This document shows, in pieces, positions 8,752 through 18,199 of a DNA stretch of 52,137 bases. Below the pieces are notes generated by a model that searched no databases, was not told the DNA's origin, and saw only the letters and a program-made list of their open reading frames with translations. How positions within the stretch are numbered: the stretch's first letter is position 1; each line of letters opens with the position of its first letter. The stretch is from Mesorhizobium alhagi CCNWXJ12-2 (GTDB lineage Bacteria; Pseudomonadota; Alphaproteobacteria; Rhizobiales; Rhizobiaceae). The stretch is taken from NCBI RefSeq assembly GCF_000236565.1, contig NZ_AHAM01000292.1, positions 1 through 52,137 on the forward strand, given 5' to 3'. A program made the position numbers and the translations under genes.

Positions 8752-9423
8752 CGCAAGCCTCCACAATAAAATCTGCACTCTCTCCGGCCCGGCATCGGAT
8801 CAGCTCGAGATGCCAGCGGGCCCGTCCAATCCCCGGAACCGGCAATGGGGTCGACGGCAGGACCGACACCCGCCAGCGGGTCTCGGCGGCGGTCGGCTGG
8901 CCAAAGTCGGTCGCTTCGGTCTGGCGGCGCCAGCGGCGAATGGCAATGCCGATTGCACCGGAACTCTCCGCGGCGAGCTGCAGGCGCCGCGAGGCCGTCA
9001 TCGAGAGCCGGGTAACCTCGGCAACGACAGCGCCAAAGCCGCCACGAAGGCCCTCGTCAAACAGGCGAGGACGGATTTTTCGTCACCGGCCTCGACATAG
9101 ATCACCCGTCCCGGAGGAAGGCCGGCCTGTTCGATGGCCGGCGCGAAAAGATCGGGCCGGGTAACGCACCACAGCACCTTGCCCACCATGCGCGCGGCAA
9201 TACCGGCAGCGAAGAGTGCCGCGGCTGCGCCATCGACGGCGCTGTTTCCACCGCCCGCGATCTCCTGCAGGCCGCCAAAAGCCAATCCCCCTCCCGGCAG
9301 AACCCTGTCGATCGCGGCCACTCCGAACGGCAAAACCGTGCGGATGCGCGCATTTGAGCCTTCGAGGCGCGCGATGCGTTCTCGAAGCCCGGAAATGGCA
9401 GCAGGGGGCGCCGATACACTCAT
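8666..9423 (-). pseudogene. imuA: imuA (SOS mutagenesis RecA-like protein), one frameshift
   Basis: From ATG 9423 the frame reads MSVSAPPAAISGLRERIARL and continues through GGLAFGGLQEIAGGG and VIYVEAGDEKSVLAC, typical of ImuA, a RecA-like accessory protein of the ImuB/DnaE2 mutasome. At the AAA run 9059-9061 one base appears to be missing. The correct continuation, GLRGGFGAVVAEVTRLSMT, lies in another frame that runs to the stop at 8666, while the original frame ends early at 8998. Both parts together give a normal ImuA length of about 250 residues. It is preceded by a LexA box and overlaps imuB. A single homopolymer error in the assembly would restore it, so re-sequencing of that base matters. 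Confidence 0.85.
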
Positions 9424-9453
9424 CTGACCCTTGAAACGCGAAAGCCTGAATTT

Positions 9454-9468
9454 GTTCTACATTTGTTC
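9454..9468 (-). promoter_or_regulatory. LexA (SOS) box of the imuA-imuB-dnaE2 cassette
   Basis: GAACAAATGTAGAAC on the minus strand is an exact match to the alphaproteobacterial LexA operator GAAC-N7-GAAC. It ends 31 bases before the imuA start codon, the usual place for repressor control, so the cassette was (and its promoter still may be) induced by DNA damage. Confidence 0.85.
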
Positions 9469-9593
9469 TCGTACCCATCAAGAGTCAACCGGGATGATAT
9501 CGTGCCCCTGCGGAAGGAGGCATTCGATGCTCGGGCCATATCCTTCAATGCGAAAAATGCGAGTTCCATTTTGGAGTTTGGGGCACCACGGAA

Positions 9594-9622
9594 TGTCCGA
9601 AAATTGTAGCATACTTCGGACA
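9594..9622. promoter_or_regulatory. 8-bp inverted repeat, probable operator of the DUF6088-type remnant
   Basis: TGTCCGAA (9594-9601) and TTCGGACA (9615-9622) are perfect inverted arms around 13 bases; the right arm runs into the ATG at 9622. Such a palindrome over the start of an antitoxin-like gene suggests autoregulation. It also lies between the divergent LexA-controlled imuA promoter and the remnant. Confidence 0.45.
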
Positions 9623-9791
9623 TGCCTATAGTTGAGCCCGATACCGATCTTCGCTCGCGCCTGCTTGCCCGCATTGAATCCAAACCCGTCGAGGTCTGGA
9701 CCCCCCGGCGACTTCGCCGATCTGGGCGCGCGCGCCGCCACCCGCCGGGGCGCTGCGCCGGATCGACCGAGGCCTCTATGACCGGCCGTAG
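9622..9791 (+). pseudogene. DUF6088/AbiEi-like antitoxin gene, degraded remnant
   Basis: ATG 9622 starts MPIVEPDTDLRSRLLARIES and KPVEVWTP; a shift gives DFADLGARAATR, and a further shift gives ALRRIDRGLYDRP followed by TAG at 9791. In order these are the opening helix, the 'DFxxLGxRxAV' region and the 'LRRxxRGLYD' wing of the DUF6088 winged-helix family, which often serves as the antitoxin of type IV-like toxin pairs. At least two frameshifts and missing sequence make it non-functional, and no toxin partner remains: the next gene is the convergent M20 peptidase. Confidence 0.55.
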
Positions 9792-9799
9792 CGACAACG

Positions 9800-11194
9800 T
9801 CATGAAAATGTCGATGACCTCCTTTCTCCGATGTCCCAGAAAAGTCCTGTCATCATCGTCAGCGCTTCTTCCGTCATCGAGACGAGCGCATGCTCGTTGG
9901 GAGCGTGCTGCGAGCAGCCGGGATAAGAGTGGGGCACCCAGACCGTGGCGAGGCCGAGGATTTCTGCAAAGGTCTCGTTGGGCAGCGATCCGGCAAGGTT
10001 GGGCAGGACGGCTGGTTTCTTGCCCGTGGTCCTGGCGATGGACTCCTTCACCCGCGTCACCCAGGGATGATTCGGGTCCAGTCGCGTGGCGCGGAAAAAA
10101 CCCCGATCGGCCGGAACGATCTCGACATCGGTAAAACCGTGCCTGTCGAGATGGCGGCGCAACGCCGGCAGGATGTCGTCCGGCTGCGTACCCACCACAT
10201 AGCGCAACTGGCAATGGGCCTTGGCGCGGGCGGAAATGGCGTTTACGGGCGCTTCGGGCACGCCGCTTGACTGTGCCAGAACGGCAAAGCTGTTCCAGCC
10301 GAAAACGCGCTCCGAAGGCGTCAGGCTCTCCTCACCCCAATCGGGATCGATCTTGGGGCCGTCATAGCCGCCGACCGGGCAATCCTTCAGGACCTCGCGC
10401 ACGGCAGGCGTGAGGCTCGTTGGGCGCCATTCGGGAATCTGGATCTGGCCGCGCCGGTCGACGATGCTTGCAAGTGCGTGGGCAAGCACAATCGCCGGAT
10501 CGCGGAGCAGGCCGCCCCAGTTGCCCGAATGATGTGCGCCTTCGCGCAGATCGACGACAAGATCAAAATTGATGGCGCCGCGCGATCCCATGAAAAGGGT
10601 TGGACGCTCGGGATGCAGCCTGGGACCGTCTGAGGCGATCAGGACATCGGCGGCAAAGAGGTCACGGTTTTGCCGGAACAATTCCGCCAGACCGGGCGAT
10701 CCACATTCCTCACCCATTTCGATGATGATCTTGCAGTTGAAATCGAGCCGCCCCTTTTCGGCGATGACTGCCCGCAGCGCTGCGATGTTAATGCAGTGCT
10801 GGCCCTTGTTGTCGGCGGTGCCGCGTCCGTAAAGGCGGTCCCCTTCCCTAACAAGTCTGAAGGGATGCAGTCCTTCCCGCCACTGCTCGGTCTGGGCACG
10901 GATGACGTCGCCATGACCGTAGACGAGGATCGTTTCAAGGGCGGGGTCCTCGATCCGCTCGGCGAGGAGGAACGGCACGCCGGGATCGACCGGATTTTGC
11001 AGTATTTGAGACGTGAAACCGAGCGCATCGAGCTTTGGGGCGATTTCATCGACCAGATACCGCCTGAGTTCCCGCCGCTTTGCGGGCTCCTGGCTCTCCG
11101 TCTCGAAGGCGATCATGCGGCCAAGCTCTTCTTCGAAGGCGCCAGAGGCAAGATAATTGTTGATGCGCGCCATCGCGCCGTCGCGGGTAGTCAC
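9800..11194 (-). CDS. M20 family metallopeptidase (CNDP/Dug1-like dipeptidase)
   Basis: A 464-residue zinc peptidase. Start GTG 11194 has AAGGAG six bases upstream and follows the stop of the gamma-glutamyltransferase gene by one base, so translation is coupled. Zinc and catalytic residues are visible: His94 and Asp96 in GHGDV, Asp128 in [10 protein letters not shown], and Glu162/Glu163 in EMGEECGS, followed by a dimerisation (lid) domain with [10 protein letters not shown] and [10 protein letters not shown]. This form is closest to the carnosinase/non-specific dipeptidase branch, which includes Cys-Gly dipeptidases. Its position behind a gamma-glutamyl-cleaving enzyme fits removal of Cys-Gly or a similar dipeptide after cleavage. 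No signal peptide, so probably cytosolic. Exact substrate unknown; an acylase role is an alternative. Confidence 0.88.
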   Translation of the reverse strand: MTTRDGAMARINNYLASGAFEEELGRMIAFETESQEPAKRRELRRYLVDEIAPKLDALGFTSQILQNPVDPGVPFLLAERIEDPALETILVYGHGDVIRAQTEQWREGLHPFRLVREGDRLYGRGTADNKGQHCINIAALRAVIAEKGRLDFNCKIIIEMGEECGSPGLAELFRQNRDLFAADVLIASDGPRLHPERPTLFMGSRGAINFDLVVDLREGAHHSGNWGGLLRDPAIVLAHALASIVDRRGQIQIPEWRPTSLTPAVREVLKDCPVGGYDGPKIDPDWGEESLTPSERVFGWNSFAVLAQSSGVPEAPVNAISARAKAHCQLRYVVGTQPDDILPALRRHLDRHGFTDVEIVPADRGFFRATRLDPNHPWVTRVKESIARTTGKKPAVLPNLAGSLPNETFAEILGLATVWVPHSYPGCSQHAPNEHALVSMTEEALTMMTGLFWDIGERRSSTFS

Positions 11195-11195
11195 G

Positions 11196-12770
11196 TCAAG
11201 CTCCTTCCTTCTCGTGCACGGCATCGCCCCATGGCGACATGATTTCCGTGCAGCCCATATTCATGCCGTTCTCCCGCAGGACGCCCGCGGGGCAGGCAAA
11301 GGCATAGGGAAAAACCGTCCGTTTCGATGTCACCACCGGGTGGACGTCCCCCAGCGCCTTGATGACATCCGGCGGCAGGGTCTCGTCGGCGATGATCGTG
11401 CCGCCGCCACTGTTGTCGATGCGCGGATGGTGGAAAGCGTCCTCTAGCGACATGTCGAAATCCATCAGGAAGGATGTGAGGTTGAGCACCGCGGGCAGGA
11501 TTTTCCGCCCGCCCGACGCGCCGATGGCGAAGCGCCTTCCACCCTTCTCGCCGATGGTGGGGCAGATGTTCATCAGGCAGGCCTTGTCGGGTGCGAGCGA
11601 ATTGGGTTTGCCGGGCTCGGGATCGAACCACATGATGCCGTTGTTCATGAGAAGGCCGGTCGACGGCGAGACGACGCGCGAGCCGAATATGCTCAAAAGC
11701 GTCTGCGTGACCGCGCACATATTGCCGTTTTTGTCGACGACGCTGAAATGCGTGGTGCAGGACGGGGCGTGAGGCGGCTCGACATCGCCCATTTCCAAAA
11801 GGCGCCGTTTATAGGTCCCGGAAAGGGCGCGAGCGGTTTGAGCAAAGCTCACTGCATCCGGCCGCCCGCCGGGCACAAAAGCAGCGTCCATCGTTGCCAG
11901 GCATTCGACCAGATTGGGACCGGCGGTCATGCCTTCGGCGGCGCGCACGATACCGCCGCGATAGGATACGTCGATCGTTGGTGTCAGCCTTGCGCGATAG
12001 GAGGCGAGGTCGTCGCGGGAAATACAGCCGCCCTTTGCCTCTACGTCGGCCGCGAGGGCGGCCGCGATGTCACCTTCGTAGAAGTCGCGAGGTCCTGCCT
12101 CGGCCAGTCGCAGCAGCGTTTCCGCCATGCGGCTCTGGTCGAGCCGTGTGGAAGAAAGCGCCGTCCAGCCGGCGATTTTCGGCCATTGTCCGCCATCGAG
12201 AAAGAGAGCGGCCGCATCCGCGTCCTTCGCCAGTTCGCGCGCCGTGGAGGCGATCAGAAGCGAAGCATACCAATCGACCAGCAGGCCCTTCCTGGCCAGA
12301 CCGACCGCCGGCATCAAAAGCTCTTTCCAGTCAAGCGCACCGTACTTCTGGTGGGCGAGTGCCATCCCCGCCACGGTGCCGGGCACGGCGATCGCGGTTG
12401 CACCCTGAACATTCAGGTCGTCCACCACCGCGGCCCACGGGAAAAGATCCCCGGCCCGTCCTTCTCCCGACAGCGGATAATTGGCCGGATCAAGGGCTGA
12501 AGGCGAGCGCATGCCGAATTGGATCGTCTGCGCCTGCTGTTGGTACTCCCGCCAGATCGTCATCGCCCCGCCGCCGGCTGGGCCGCTCATCCACGGTTCG
12601 ACGACGCCGATGGCAAACGAGGTTGCCACGGCAGCGTCCACCGCATCGCCGCCGGCTTCCAGCACCGCCGCACCGATTTCGGCGGCCACTTTATGCTGCG
12701 CGGCGACGACGCCGTTTCTGGTCGTGGCGACATGTTTGCGCACGATCTGCGAGCGCGAGAGGTTACTCAT
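11196..12770 (-). CDS. gamma-glutamyltransferase family protein, apparently cytosolic
   Basis: A 524-residue member of the gamma-glutamyltransferase (Ntn-hydrolase) family. The self-processing and catalytic threonine lies at about residue 339-340 in [15 protein letters not shown], and the oxyanion/glycine motif GASGG is near residue 418. The opening [20 protein letters not shown] has no signal peptide, unlike periplasmic bacterial GGTs, so substrates would have to be imported first. Expected activity is autocleavage into two subunits, then hydrolysis or transfer of gamma-glutamyl groups from glutathione or related conjugates. The start is ATG 12770; the ribosome site is weak. It sits 13 bases after the ATPase gene of a peptide importer and just before the M20 dipeptidase, which supports an uptake-and-cleavage pathway. 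Other acylase functions of the family remain possible. Confidence 0.9.
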   Translation of the reverse strand: MSNLSRSQIVRKHVATTRNGVVAAQHKVAAEIGAAVLEAGGDAVDAAVATSFAIGVVEPWMSGPAGGGAMTIWREYQQQAQTIQFGMRSPSALDPANYPLSGEGRAGDLFPWAAVVDDLNVQGATAIAVPGTVAGMALAHQKYGALDWKELLMPAVGLARKGLLVDWYASLLIASTARELAKDADAAALFLDGGQWPKIAGWTALSSTRLDQSRMAETLLRLAEAGPRDFYEGDIAAALAADVEAKGGCISRDDLASYRARLTPTIDVSYRGGIVRAAEGMTAGPNLVECLATMDAAFVPGGRPDAVSFAQTARALSGTYKRRLLEMGDVEPPHAPSCTTHFSVVDKNGNMCAVTQTLLSIFGSRVVSPSTGLLMNNGIMWFDPEPGKPNSLAPDKACLMNICPTIGEKGGRRFAIGASGGRKILPAVLNLTSFLMDFDMSLEDAFHHPRIDNSGGGTIIADETLPPDVIKALGDVHPVVTSKRTVFPYAFACPAGVLRENGMNMGCTEIMSPWGDAVHEKEGA

Positions 12771-12783
12771 TTTCTGATCCAGG

Positions 12784-13764
12784 CTAGTGCGCTGCTGCGC
12801 CGCTGTAGAGATGACAGTCCACGTGCCCGCCTTCGTTGCCGATACGCGGCGGCGGGGTGGTCTTGCAGATGTCGCGGACTTGCGCGCAACGCGGGTGAAA
12901 CCGGCAGCCGGAGGGTGGCGAAATCGGATTCGGGTAGGATGCGCCGAGATGCGTGTCGGGCACGGAGAGGCAAGGATCAGGGGTGAGGACCGATTCCAGA
13001 AGCGCCTTCGTGTAGGGGTGGCGTGGATTGGCAAAAAGCGCCGCCGCCGCCGCTTCTTCCACGATCTGGCCGAGATACATGACCGCCACCCGTGTCGCCA
13101 GGTGCTCCACTACCGCCAGATTGTGGCTGATGAAGAAATAGGTGAGCCCCAACTCCTCCCGCAGATCGCCAAGCAGGTTGAGAATCTGCGCCTGCACGGA
13201 TACGTCGAGCGCGGAGGTCGGTTCGTCGCAGACGACGATTTCCGGTTTCATGATGAGCGCGCGCGCAATGGCCACGCGTTGGCGCTGGCCGCCGGAAAGT
13301 TGATTGGGGTAGCCCCGGCGCACGCGCGCGGGAAGCCCCACCAGATCGAGCATGCGCGCCACCGCCTGCGACCGGGACGCGCTGTCGCCGATGTCGTGGA
13401 CCACCAGCGGCAGGGCGATGATGTCCTCGATGCTTTTGCGCGGATTGAGTGAGGAATAAGGATCCTGGAAGATGGGTTGGAGACGCCGTGCCAGATGCCG
13501 GCGCTCGCGTGGGTCGATTTCTTTGCCGTCCACCAGCACCTTGCCGGCAGTGGGCGCTTCGAGGCCGAGCAGGATTTTCGCGAGCGTGGACTTGCCGCAG
13601 CCGGATTCGCCGACAAGGCCGAGCACATCCTTCTTGTGCAGGCACAGGCTCACACCACCCAGCGCATTGAGCGGCTTCGCCTTGGCGAACAGGCCCTGCT
13701 TGACCTGGTAGGTCTTGGTTATGGCGGCCAGTTCCAGGAGGGGTCGCGTGGTTGTCCGGGTCAT
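12784..13764 (-). CDS. oligopeptide/dipeptide ABC transporter ATP-binding protein (DppF/OppF type)
   Basis: A 326-residue importer ATPase. Walker A is GESGCGKST, the signature LSGGQRQRVAIARAL and Walker B IVVCDEPTSALD. The C-terminal extension SGCRFHPRCAQVRDICK is the iron-sulfur-binding-like tail of Opp/Dpp ATPases. Its ATG at 13764 overlaps the stop of the paired ATPase as ATGA. Together with its partner it would power import through the two permeases encoded upstream. Orthologous pairs serve dipeptides, oligopeptides, nickel and glutathione (Gsi), so the family alone does not fix the substrate. Confidence 0.93.
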   Translation of the reverse strand: MTRTTTRPLLELAAITKTYQVKQGLFAKAKPLNALGGVSLCLHKKDVLGLVGESGCGKSTLAKILLGLEAPTAGKVLVDGKEIDPRERRHLARRLQPIFQDPYSSLNPRKSIEDIIALPLVVHDIGDSASRSQAVARMLDLVGLPARVRRGYPNQLSGGQRQRVAIARALIMKPEIVVCDEPTSALDVSVQAQILNLLGDLREELGLTYFFISHNLAVVEHLATRVAVMYLGQIVEEAAAAALFANPRHPYTKALLESVLTPDPCLSVPDTHLGASYPNPISPPSGCRFHPRCAQVRDICKTTPPPRIGNEGGHVDCHLYSGAAAH

Positions 13765-14747
13765 GGCGACAACCTTTCAGCAGCCTGATGAATGCAGCGC
13801 CAGGCGTGCCCGCTTTCCATACGTCGTTCGGGAATGGCGGCGGTGCAGGCTTCTTCGGCGACGTCACAGCGGGCGCGGAAGGCGCAACCTTTCACCCTGC
13901 CCACAAGCGAGGGCACCATGCCTGGAATGGAGCCCAGATGCTCGCCCGGCTTCGACCTGCCCGGCACCGGAATGCAGCGCAGGAGCCCTCGCGTATAGGG
14001 ATGGCGGGGGTGCCCGAATATCTCTTTGGCGGTGCCCTGCTCCACCACCTCGCCGGCATACATAACGGCAACTTTGTCGGCGACGCGCGCCACGACACCC
14101 AGATCATGGGTGACAAGGATCATCGCCATGTTCATCTCGCGCTGCAGATCGGCGAGCAGCCTGAGTATCTGCGCCTGGATGGTGACGTCGAGCGCCGTGG
14201 TGGGTTCGTCCGCGATGATGAGTTCGGGCTCGCACATGAGCGCCATGGCGATCATGACGCGCTGACGCAGACCGCCGGAAAGCTGGTGCGGATATTGCGA
14301 GAGGCGGTTCTCGGCGGCGGTAATGCCGACTTTTCCAAGGAGTTCGATGGCGCGCATGCGGGCTTGCACCCGGGTTGCCTTGCGGTGCAGCAGATAGGCC
14401 TCGGCCAGTTGGTCGCCAATCGTGTAGGCGGGGTTGAGCGATGTCATCGGCTCCTGGAAGATCATCGCCATGCGGTTTCCGCGCAAATCGCGCATCTGCC
14501 GCAGTTTCTGGCTCATCAGGTCGATGCCGGCGAAATCCAGCCGGGTGGCGGCACGTTGAAGCTTCTTGGACAGAAGGCCCATGATCGCGAGCGAGGTCAG
14601 CGACTTGCCGCTGCCGGACTCGCCGACAATGCACAGGGTTTCGCCACGCTTCAGATCGAAGCTGATACCGCGCACGGCATGCATCGTGTTTTGCGACATC
14701 GGAATGTCGATCGTGAGGTTCCGGACGCTCAGGATGGGGTCGCTCAT
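13761..14747 (-). CDS. oligopeptide/dipeptide ABC transporter ATP-binding protein (DppD/OppD type)
   Basis: A 328-residue ATPase beginning [16 protein letters not shown] at ATG 14747. It shows Walker [10 protein letters not shown], the Q-loop [16 protein letters not shown], signature [15 protein letters not shown], Walker [13 protein letters not shown] and the C-terminal Opp/Dpp cysteine tail [17 protein letters not shown]. An in-frame upstream start at 14795 would overlap the permease gene more deeply and lacks a better ribosome site. It overlaps the next ATPase gene by four bases and starts just after the permease stop. Role: energising substrate import together with its partner ATPase. Confidence 0.93.
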   Translation of the reverse strand: MSDPILSVRNLTIDIPMSQNTMHAVRGISFDLKRGETLCIVGESGSGKSLTSLAIMGLLSKKLQRAATRLDFAGIDLMSQKLRQMRDLRGNRMAMIFQEPMTSLNPAYTIGDQLAEAYLLHRKATRVQARMRAIELLGKVGITAAENRLSQYPHQLSGGLRQRVMIAMALMCEPELIIADEPTTALDVTIQAQILRLLADLQREMNMAMILVTHDLGVVARVADKVAVMYAGEVVEQGTAKEIFGHPRHPYTRGLLRCIPVPGRSKPGEHLGSIPGMVPSLVGRVKGCAFRARCDVAEEACTAAIPERRMESGHAWRCIHQAAERLSP

Positions 14748-14754
14748 GATCGTC

Positions 14755-15651
14755 TCATCCCCTGTTTTCCGGCGCGGTGACGTCTCGCAGACCATCGCCC
14801 AGAAGATTGATGGCCAGGACGAGGATGAAAAGCGCTATGCCGGGAATGGCGATCAGCCACGGCTCGAACAGCATCATCTGTTTGCCCTCCGATATCATCA
14901 GGCCCCATGAGGGCGTCGGCGGCTGCACGCCGAGACCGAGGAAGGAGAGCGCGGCTTCAAGAAGAATAGCATGCGCCATCTCCAGTGTCGCCACGACGAT
15001 GAGGTTGTTGACGATGTTGGGCATGATCTCGGACAGGATGATACGTCGGGTCGAGCAGCCGATGGCCTTGGCCGCATTGACATATTCGAGGTCGCGCACC
15101 TGCAGAACCGAGGAGCGCATGACGACGGCGAAGCGGTCCCACAGGAGCAGGCCGAGCACCGTCACCACCACATGCAACGACCCGCCGAGGATCGCGACGA
15201 CGGCAAGCGCCACCAGCACTACGGGCATCGCCAGCCGCACATTGATGAGAAAGGTGACGACAAGGTCCACGCGGCCGCCGAAGTAGCCGGCAGCAACCCC
15301 CATGGCGGTACCGATCAGGCCCGAGATAAGCGCCGCGATAAAGCCGATCGCGAGCGAAATGCGCGCGCCATAGAGGAGCCTTGCCAGATAGTCGCGGCCG
15401 AGATGGTCGGTGCCGAGAATATGGTCCGGATCGCTGCCGTTCATCCAGAAGGGCGGCTTCATGCGCGCCAGCAGATCCTGCGAATAGGGATCATGTCCGG
15501 CGAGGAGAGGCGCGAAAAGCGCGATCAGAATGATGATGAAGAGGACCGTGATACCGAACACCAGCCCGTAATGGCCGAAGATGCGCCGGCGCAGCAGAGC
15601 GGCCGGGCTCGGCGCGCGGATTTCCTCGGCCGCTGGGGACACAGTGCCCAT
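14755..15651 (-). CDS. peptide-type ABC transporter permease (DppC type)
   Basis: A 298-residue inner-membrane permease. A first membrane segment (about residues 28-50, FGITVLFIIILIALFAPLL) is followed by the OppC-type motif DHILGTDHLGRDYLARLLYGARIS and the core domain with five more segments; the EAA loop reads YVNAAKAIGCSTRRIILSEIMPN. The end, FILVLAINLLGDGLRD, is the family signature. It overlaps neither neighbour but lies four bases after the partner permease gene, so both are made from one transcript and form a heterodimeric channel. Confidence 0.93.
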   Translation of the reverse strand: MGTVSPAAEEIRAPSPAALLRRRIFGHYGLVFGITVLFIIILIALFAPLLAGHDPYSQDLLARMKPPFWMNGSDPDHILGTDHLGRDYLARLLYGARISLAIGFIAALISGLIGTAMGVAAGYFGGRVDLVVTFLINVRLAMPVVLVALAVVAILGGSLHVVVTVLGLLLWDRFAVVMRSSVLQVRDLEYVNAAKAIGCSTRRIILSEIMPNIVNNLIVVATLEMAHAILLEAALSFLGLGVQPPTPSWGLMISEGKQMMLFEPWLIAIPGIALFILVLAINLLGDGLRDVTAPENRG

Positions 15652-15655
15652 CGCG

Positions 15656-16573
15656 TCAGCCCACCCTGATCCGGGGGTCGAGCCAGGCGTTGGCCAAGTC
15701 CGACAGGAAGGTGAAGATGATGTAGAAGCAGGAGAAGATCAGGATCAGCGCCTGCACTGTCGGCAGATCGTTGCGGGCGATGGATTCCCAGGCGAGATAG
15801 CCCGCGCCGTGAAGCGCGAAGATCGATTCCACCACGATGGAGCCGCCCAGCATGAAGCCCATCTGCACGGCAGCAAGGCTGACAACCGGCACGATCGCGT
15901 TGCGCAACGCATGTTTGAACATGACACGCATTTCGCTGGCCCCTTTGGCGCGGGCGGTGCGGATATAGTCGGCGCCGAGCACCTCCAGCATGCCCGCCCG
16001 GGTGAGCCGCATGATCGCGGGCATCGCGTAGTAGCCGAGCACCACTGTCGGCATGATGAAGTTCTGCCAACCGGATGAACCGGAAGGCGGCAGCCAATTG
16101 AGCTGGATGGAGAAGATGACAATCAGCACCAGCCCGAACCAGAAGCTCGGCATGGCTTGCCCCATCACGGACAAAAACAGCGCTGCACGGTCGATAAAGG
16201 AATTGGGCCGCATGGCCGCCACCACGCCGAGCGGCACGGCGGTTAGGAGTGCAAAGGAAATGCCACACACACCAAGCAGCATCGTGACCGACAGACGGTC
16301 TGCGATGAGCGTCGAGACCGGCAGCTTGAAATAATAGCTCTGTCCAAAATCGCCGCGAAGGGCGCCGGATAGCCAGTCGCCATACTGCACGAGGAATGGC
16401 CGGTCGAAGCCGTAAAGCGTGCGAATAGCCTCGATGTCGGACGCGCTGGCATTTTCTCCCGCGATGGCCGAGGCCGGATCGCCGGACATGAAGAGCAGGC
16501 TGAAGCTGAGGAGCGACACGGTCAGCGTCACCAGCACCACGAGCCCAAGGCGTTTCAGCGCAAAAACGAGCAT
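15656..16573 (-). CDS. peptide-type ABC transporter permease (DppB type)
   Basis: A 305-residue inner-membrane permease starting at ATG 16573 (MLVFALKRLGLVVLVTLTVS). It has the N-terminal membrane helix, the YGFDRPFLVQYGDWL region, and the EAA loop EVLGADYIRTARAKGASE, and ends with LSDLANAWLDPRIR, all typical of DppB/GsiC. Six membrane segments are predicted by eye. The gene is 70 bases downstream of the substrate-binding-protein gene and four bases upstream of dppC, in the normal order B-C-D-F. Confidence 0.93.
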   Translation of the reverse strand: MLVFALKRLGLVVLVTLTVSLLSFSLLFMSGDPASAIAGENASASDIEAIRTLYGFDRPFLVQYGDWLSGALRGDFGQSYYFKLPVSTLIADRLSVTMLLGVCGISFALLTAVPLGVVAAMRPNSFIDRAALFLSVMGQAMPSFWFGLVLIVIFSIQLNWLPPSGSSGWQNFIMPTVVLGYYAMPAIMRLTRAGMLEVLGADYIRTARAKGASEMRVMFKHALRNAIVPVVSLAAVQMGFMLGGSIVVESIFALHGAGYLAWESIARNDLPTVQALILIFSCFYIIFTFLSDLANAWLDPRIRVG

Positions 16574-16643
16574 CTACGACCCCGAAAAGCAAAAGCTGGT
16601 CGGCACACGGGCGAGATTCCCAACCCGGTGCGCCGACGCGAAG

Positions 16644-18158
16644 CTAGTTCCAGCGTGCATGGAAAAAGCGCACGACCTCGTCCGATGTCGGCGTGTATTC
16701 CAGTTCCTTGGAGAAGACGTAGTTGGAATTGTAGGAGAACAGCGGAACCCAATAGGCCTGATCTGCGATCTTCCTCAACGCTTTCGAATAGTTCTCCTCG
16801 CGCACGGCGGGATCAATCGAGGTGTCCGCAGTGTCCAGCCATGCCTTGACCTCATCGTCACGGGCGAAATCCTCCGCACCGTGCTTGAAGAACTCGCTGG
16901 TGATGGCCGAAACATCATTCACCGAATAAGAGCCCCAGCTTTGGAAGCTCATGCTGGTCTCGCCGTTGCGACGCAGGTCGCGCAAGGCGGAATATTGAAG
17001 ATATTTGAGATTTGCGGTGATGCCCACCTCGGCAAGGTAGGCGAGCATGGCTTCGGCATATGCGCGGTCGCGATAGGCATAAAGGTCGATGGCGAAACCA
17101 TCCGGATAGCCGGCCTCGGCCAGCAGGGCCTTGGCCTTCTCCGGGTCGTAGTCATAAGCGGCCACATCCTGTTCGCAGCCGAACTGCGAGGAAAAGCAGG
17201 CGGCGTTCACTATCTTGGACTTGCCCTTGAGCAGGTTGTCGACGATGGCCTGTCGGTCAATGGCATGATTGATCGCCTGGCGGACGGCCAGCTTGGTCAC
17301 AGGATTATCGGTGCCGCTGCGGCCCGCCGCATCCAGCTCTAGATAACCAACGCGCATCGTGCTTTCGTTGACGACGTTGAAGCGCCCTGTGGCGGCAAGT
17401 TTCTCTGCCTGGTCGGAAGGCACGCCCCAGATGAAATCAAGGCCGCCGCTGAACAGCTCGGCAAGTTGCGTGTTGACATCCGGAATGGTGCGGATGTCGA
17501 CCGTGCCGATCGTCGCCTTGCCTTTCGGCCCGTCATGGTAGCCATCGAATTTCTTCAAAACGAAGTGCTTGCCGGGTTCAACGCTTTCGACCTGATAGGG
17601 CCCCGTGCCGACCGGCTTCAGCCCCATGCCTTTCGGTCCGACCTCGGCGTAATATTCGTTCGGATAGATTGATACGGGCCCGGCGAGATATTCGAGCGCG
17701 GCCGGGAACGGGCCCTTGGTGACGATGCGGACGGTATATTTGTCGACTTTGGTGGCCTCCTTCATCCAATTCACGTTGCGCTGCGTGACGACGCCGTTTG
17801 CCGGATCCGCCACGAAGTTGACCGTAAAGACGACGTCGTCGGCGTCGAATTCCTCGCCATTGTGGAAGGTCACTCCCTCGCGCAGCTTAAATTCCAGCGT
17901 GGTGTCGTCGACCCATTTCCAGGACGTCGCGAGGTTGCCCTCATATTTGCCGGTCGCCTGGTTGAGATAGATCAGCCCATCCCAGATGGTCCGCTGGAGG
18001 ATGACGCCCTCGCGGGCTGAATTGAAATAGCTGTCGACCGATTCCAGCTCCTTCGTGAAAGCGGCCTTGAGCGTGTCGCTCGCCTTATCGGCCATGGCCT
18101 CGCCACCGGTCATCATGACGGCCATTGCGACTGAACTCATCAAAAGACGTGGATCCAT
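16644..18158 (-). CDS. ABC transporter substrate-binding protein, family 5 (peptide/glutathione type)
   Basis: A 504-residue periplasmic solute receptor of the extracellular solute-binding family 5. A short signal peptide (MDPRLLMSSVAMAVMMTGGEAMA) precedes the mature protein; the family pattern TTLEFKLREGVTFHNGEEFD is near residues 85-110, and VGTGPYQVESVEPG and AVRQAINHAIDRQAIV follow. It delivers the ligand to the four-component importer encoded directly downstream. Family members bind di- or oligopeptides, glutathione, opines or nickel; gene context here favours a gamma-glutamyl peptide. The gene is divergent from an IclR regulator, with paired palindromes in the 170 bases between them. 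Start ATG 18158; the ribosome site is weak. Confidence 0.92.
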   Translation of the reverse strand: MDPRLLMSSVAMAVMMTGGEAMADKASDTLKAAFTKELESVDSYFNSAREGVILQRTIWDGLIYLNQATGKYEGNLATSWKWVDDTTLEFKLREGVTFHNGEEFDADDVVFTVNFVADPANGVVTQRNVNWMKEATKVDKYTVRIVTKGPFPAALEYLAGPVSIYPNEYYAEVGPKGMGLKPVGTGPYQVESVEPGKHFVLKKFDGYHDGPKGKATIGTVDIRTIPDVNTQLAELFSGGLDFIWGVPSDQAEKLAATGRFNVVNESTMRVGYLELDAAGRSGTDNPVTKLAVRQAINHAIDRQAIVDNLLKGKSKIVNAACFSSQFGCEQDVAAYDYDPEKAKALLAEAGYPDGFAIDLYAYRDRAYAEAMLAYLAEVGITANLKYLQYSALRDLRRNGETSMSFQSWGSYSVNDVSAITSEFFKHGAEDFARDDEVKAWLDTADTSIDPAVREENYSKALRKIADQAYWVPLFSYNSNYVFSKELEYTPTSDEVVRFFHARWN

Positions 18159-18199
18159 CTGCTTTCAAACCGGCGAACCGGCCCCTCTGGCTACTGACT

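Noticed and set aside
13752-14780. 342-codon plus-strand frame opposite the DppD-type ATPase
   Set aside because: Mirror frame of a gene with all ABC motifs.
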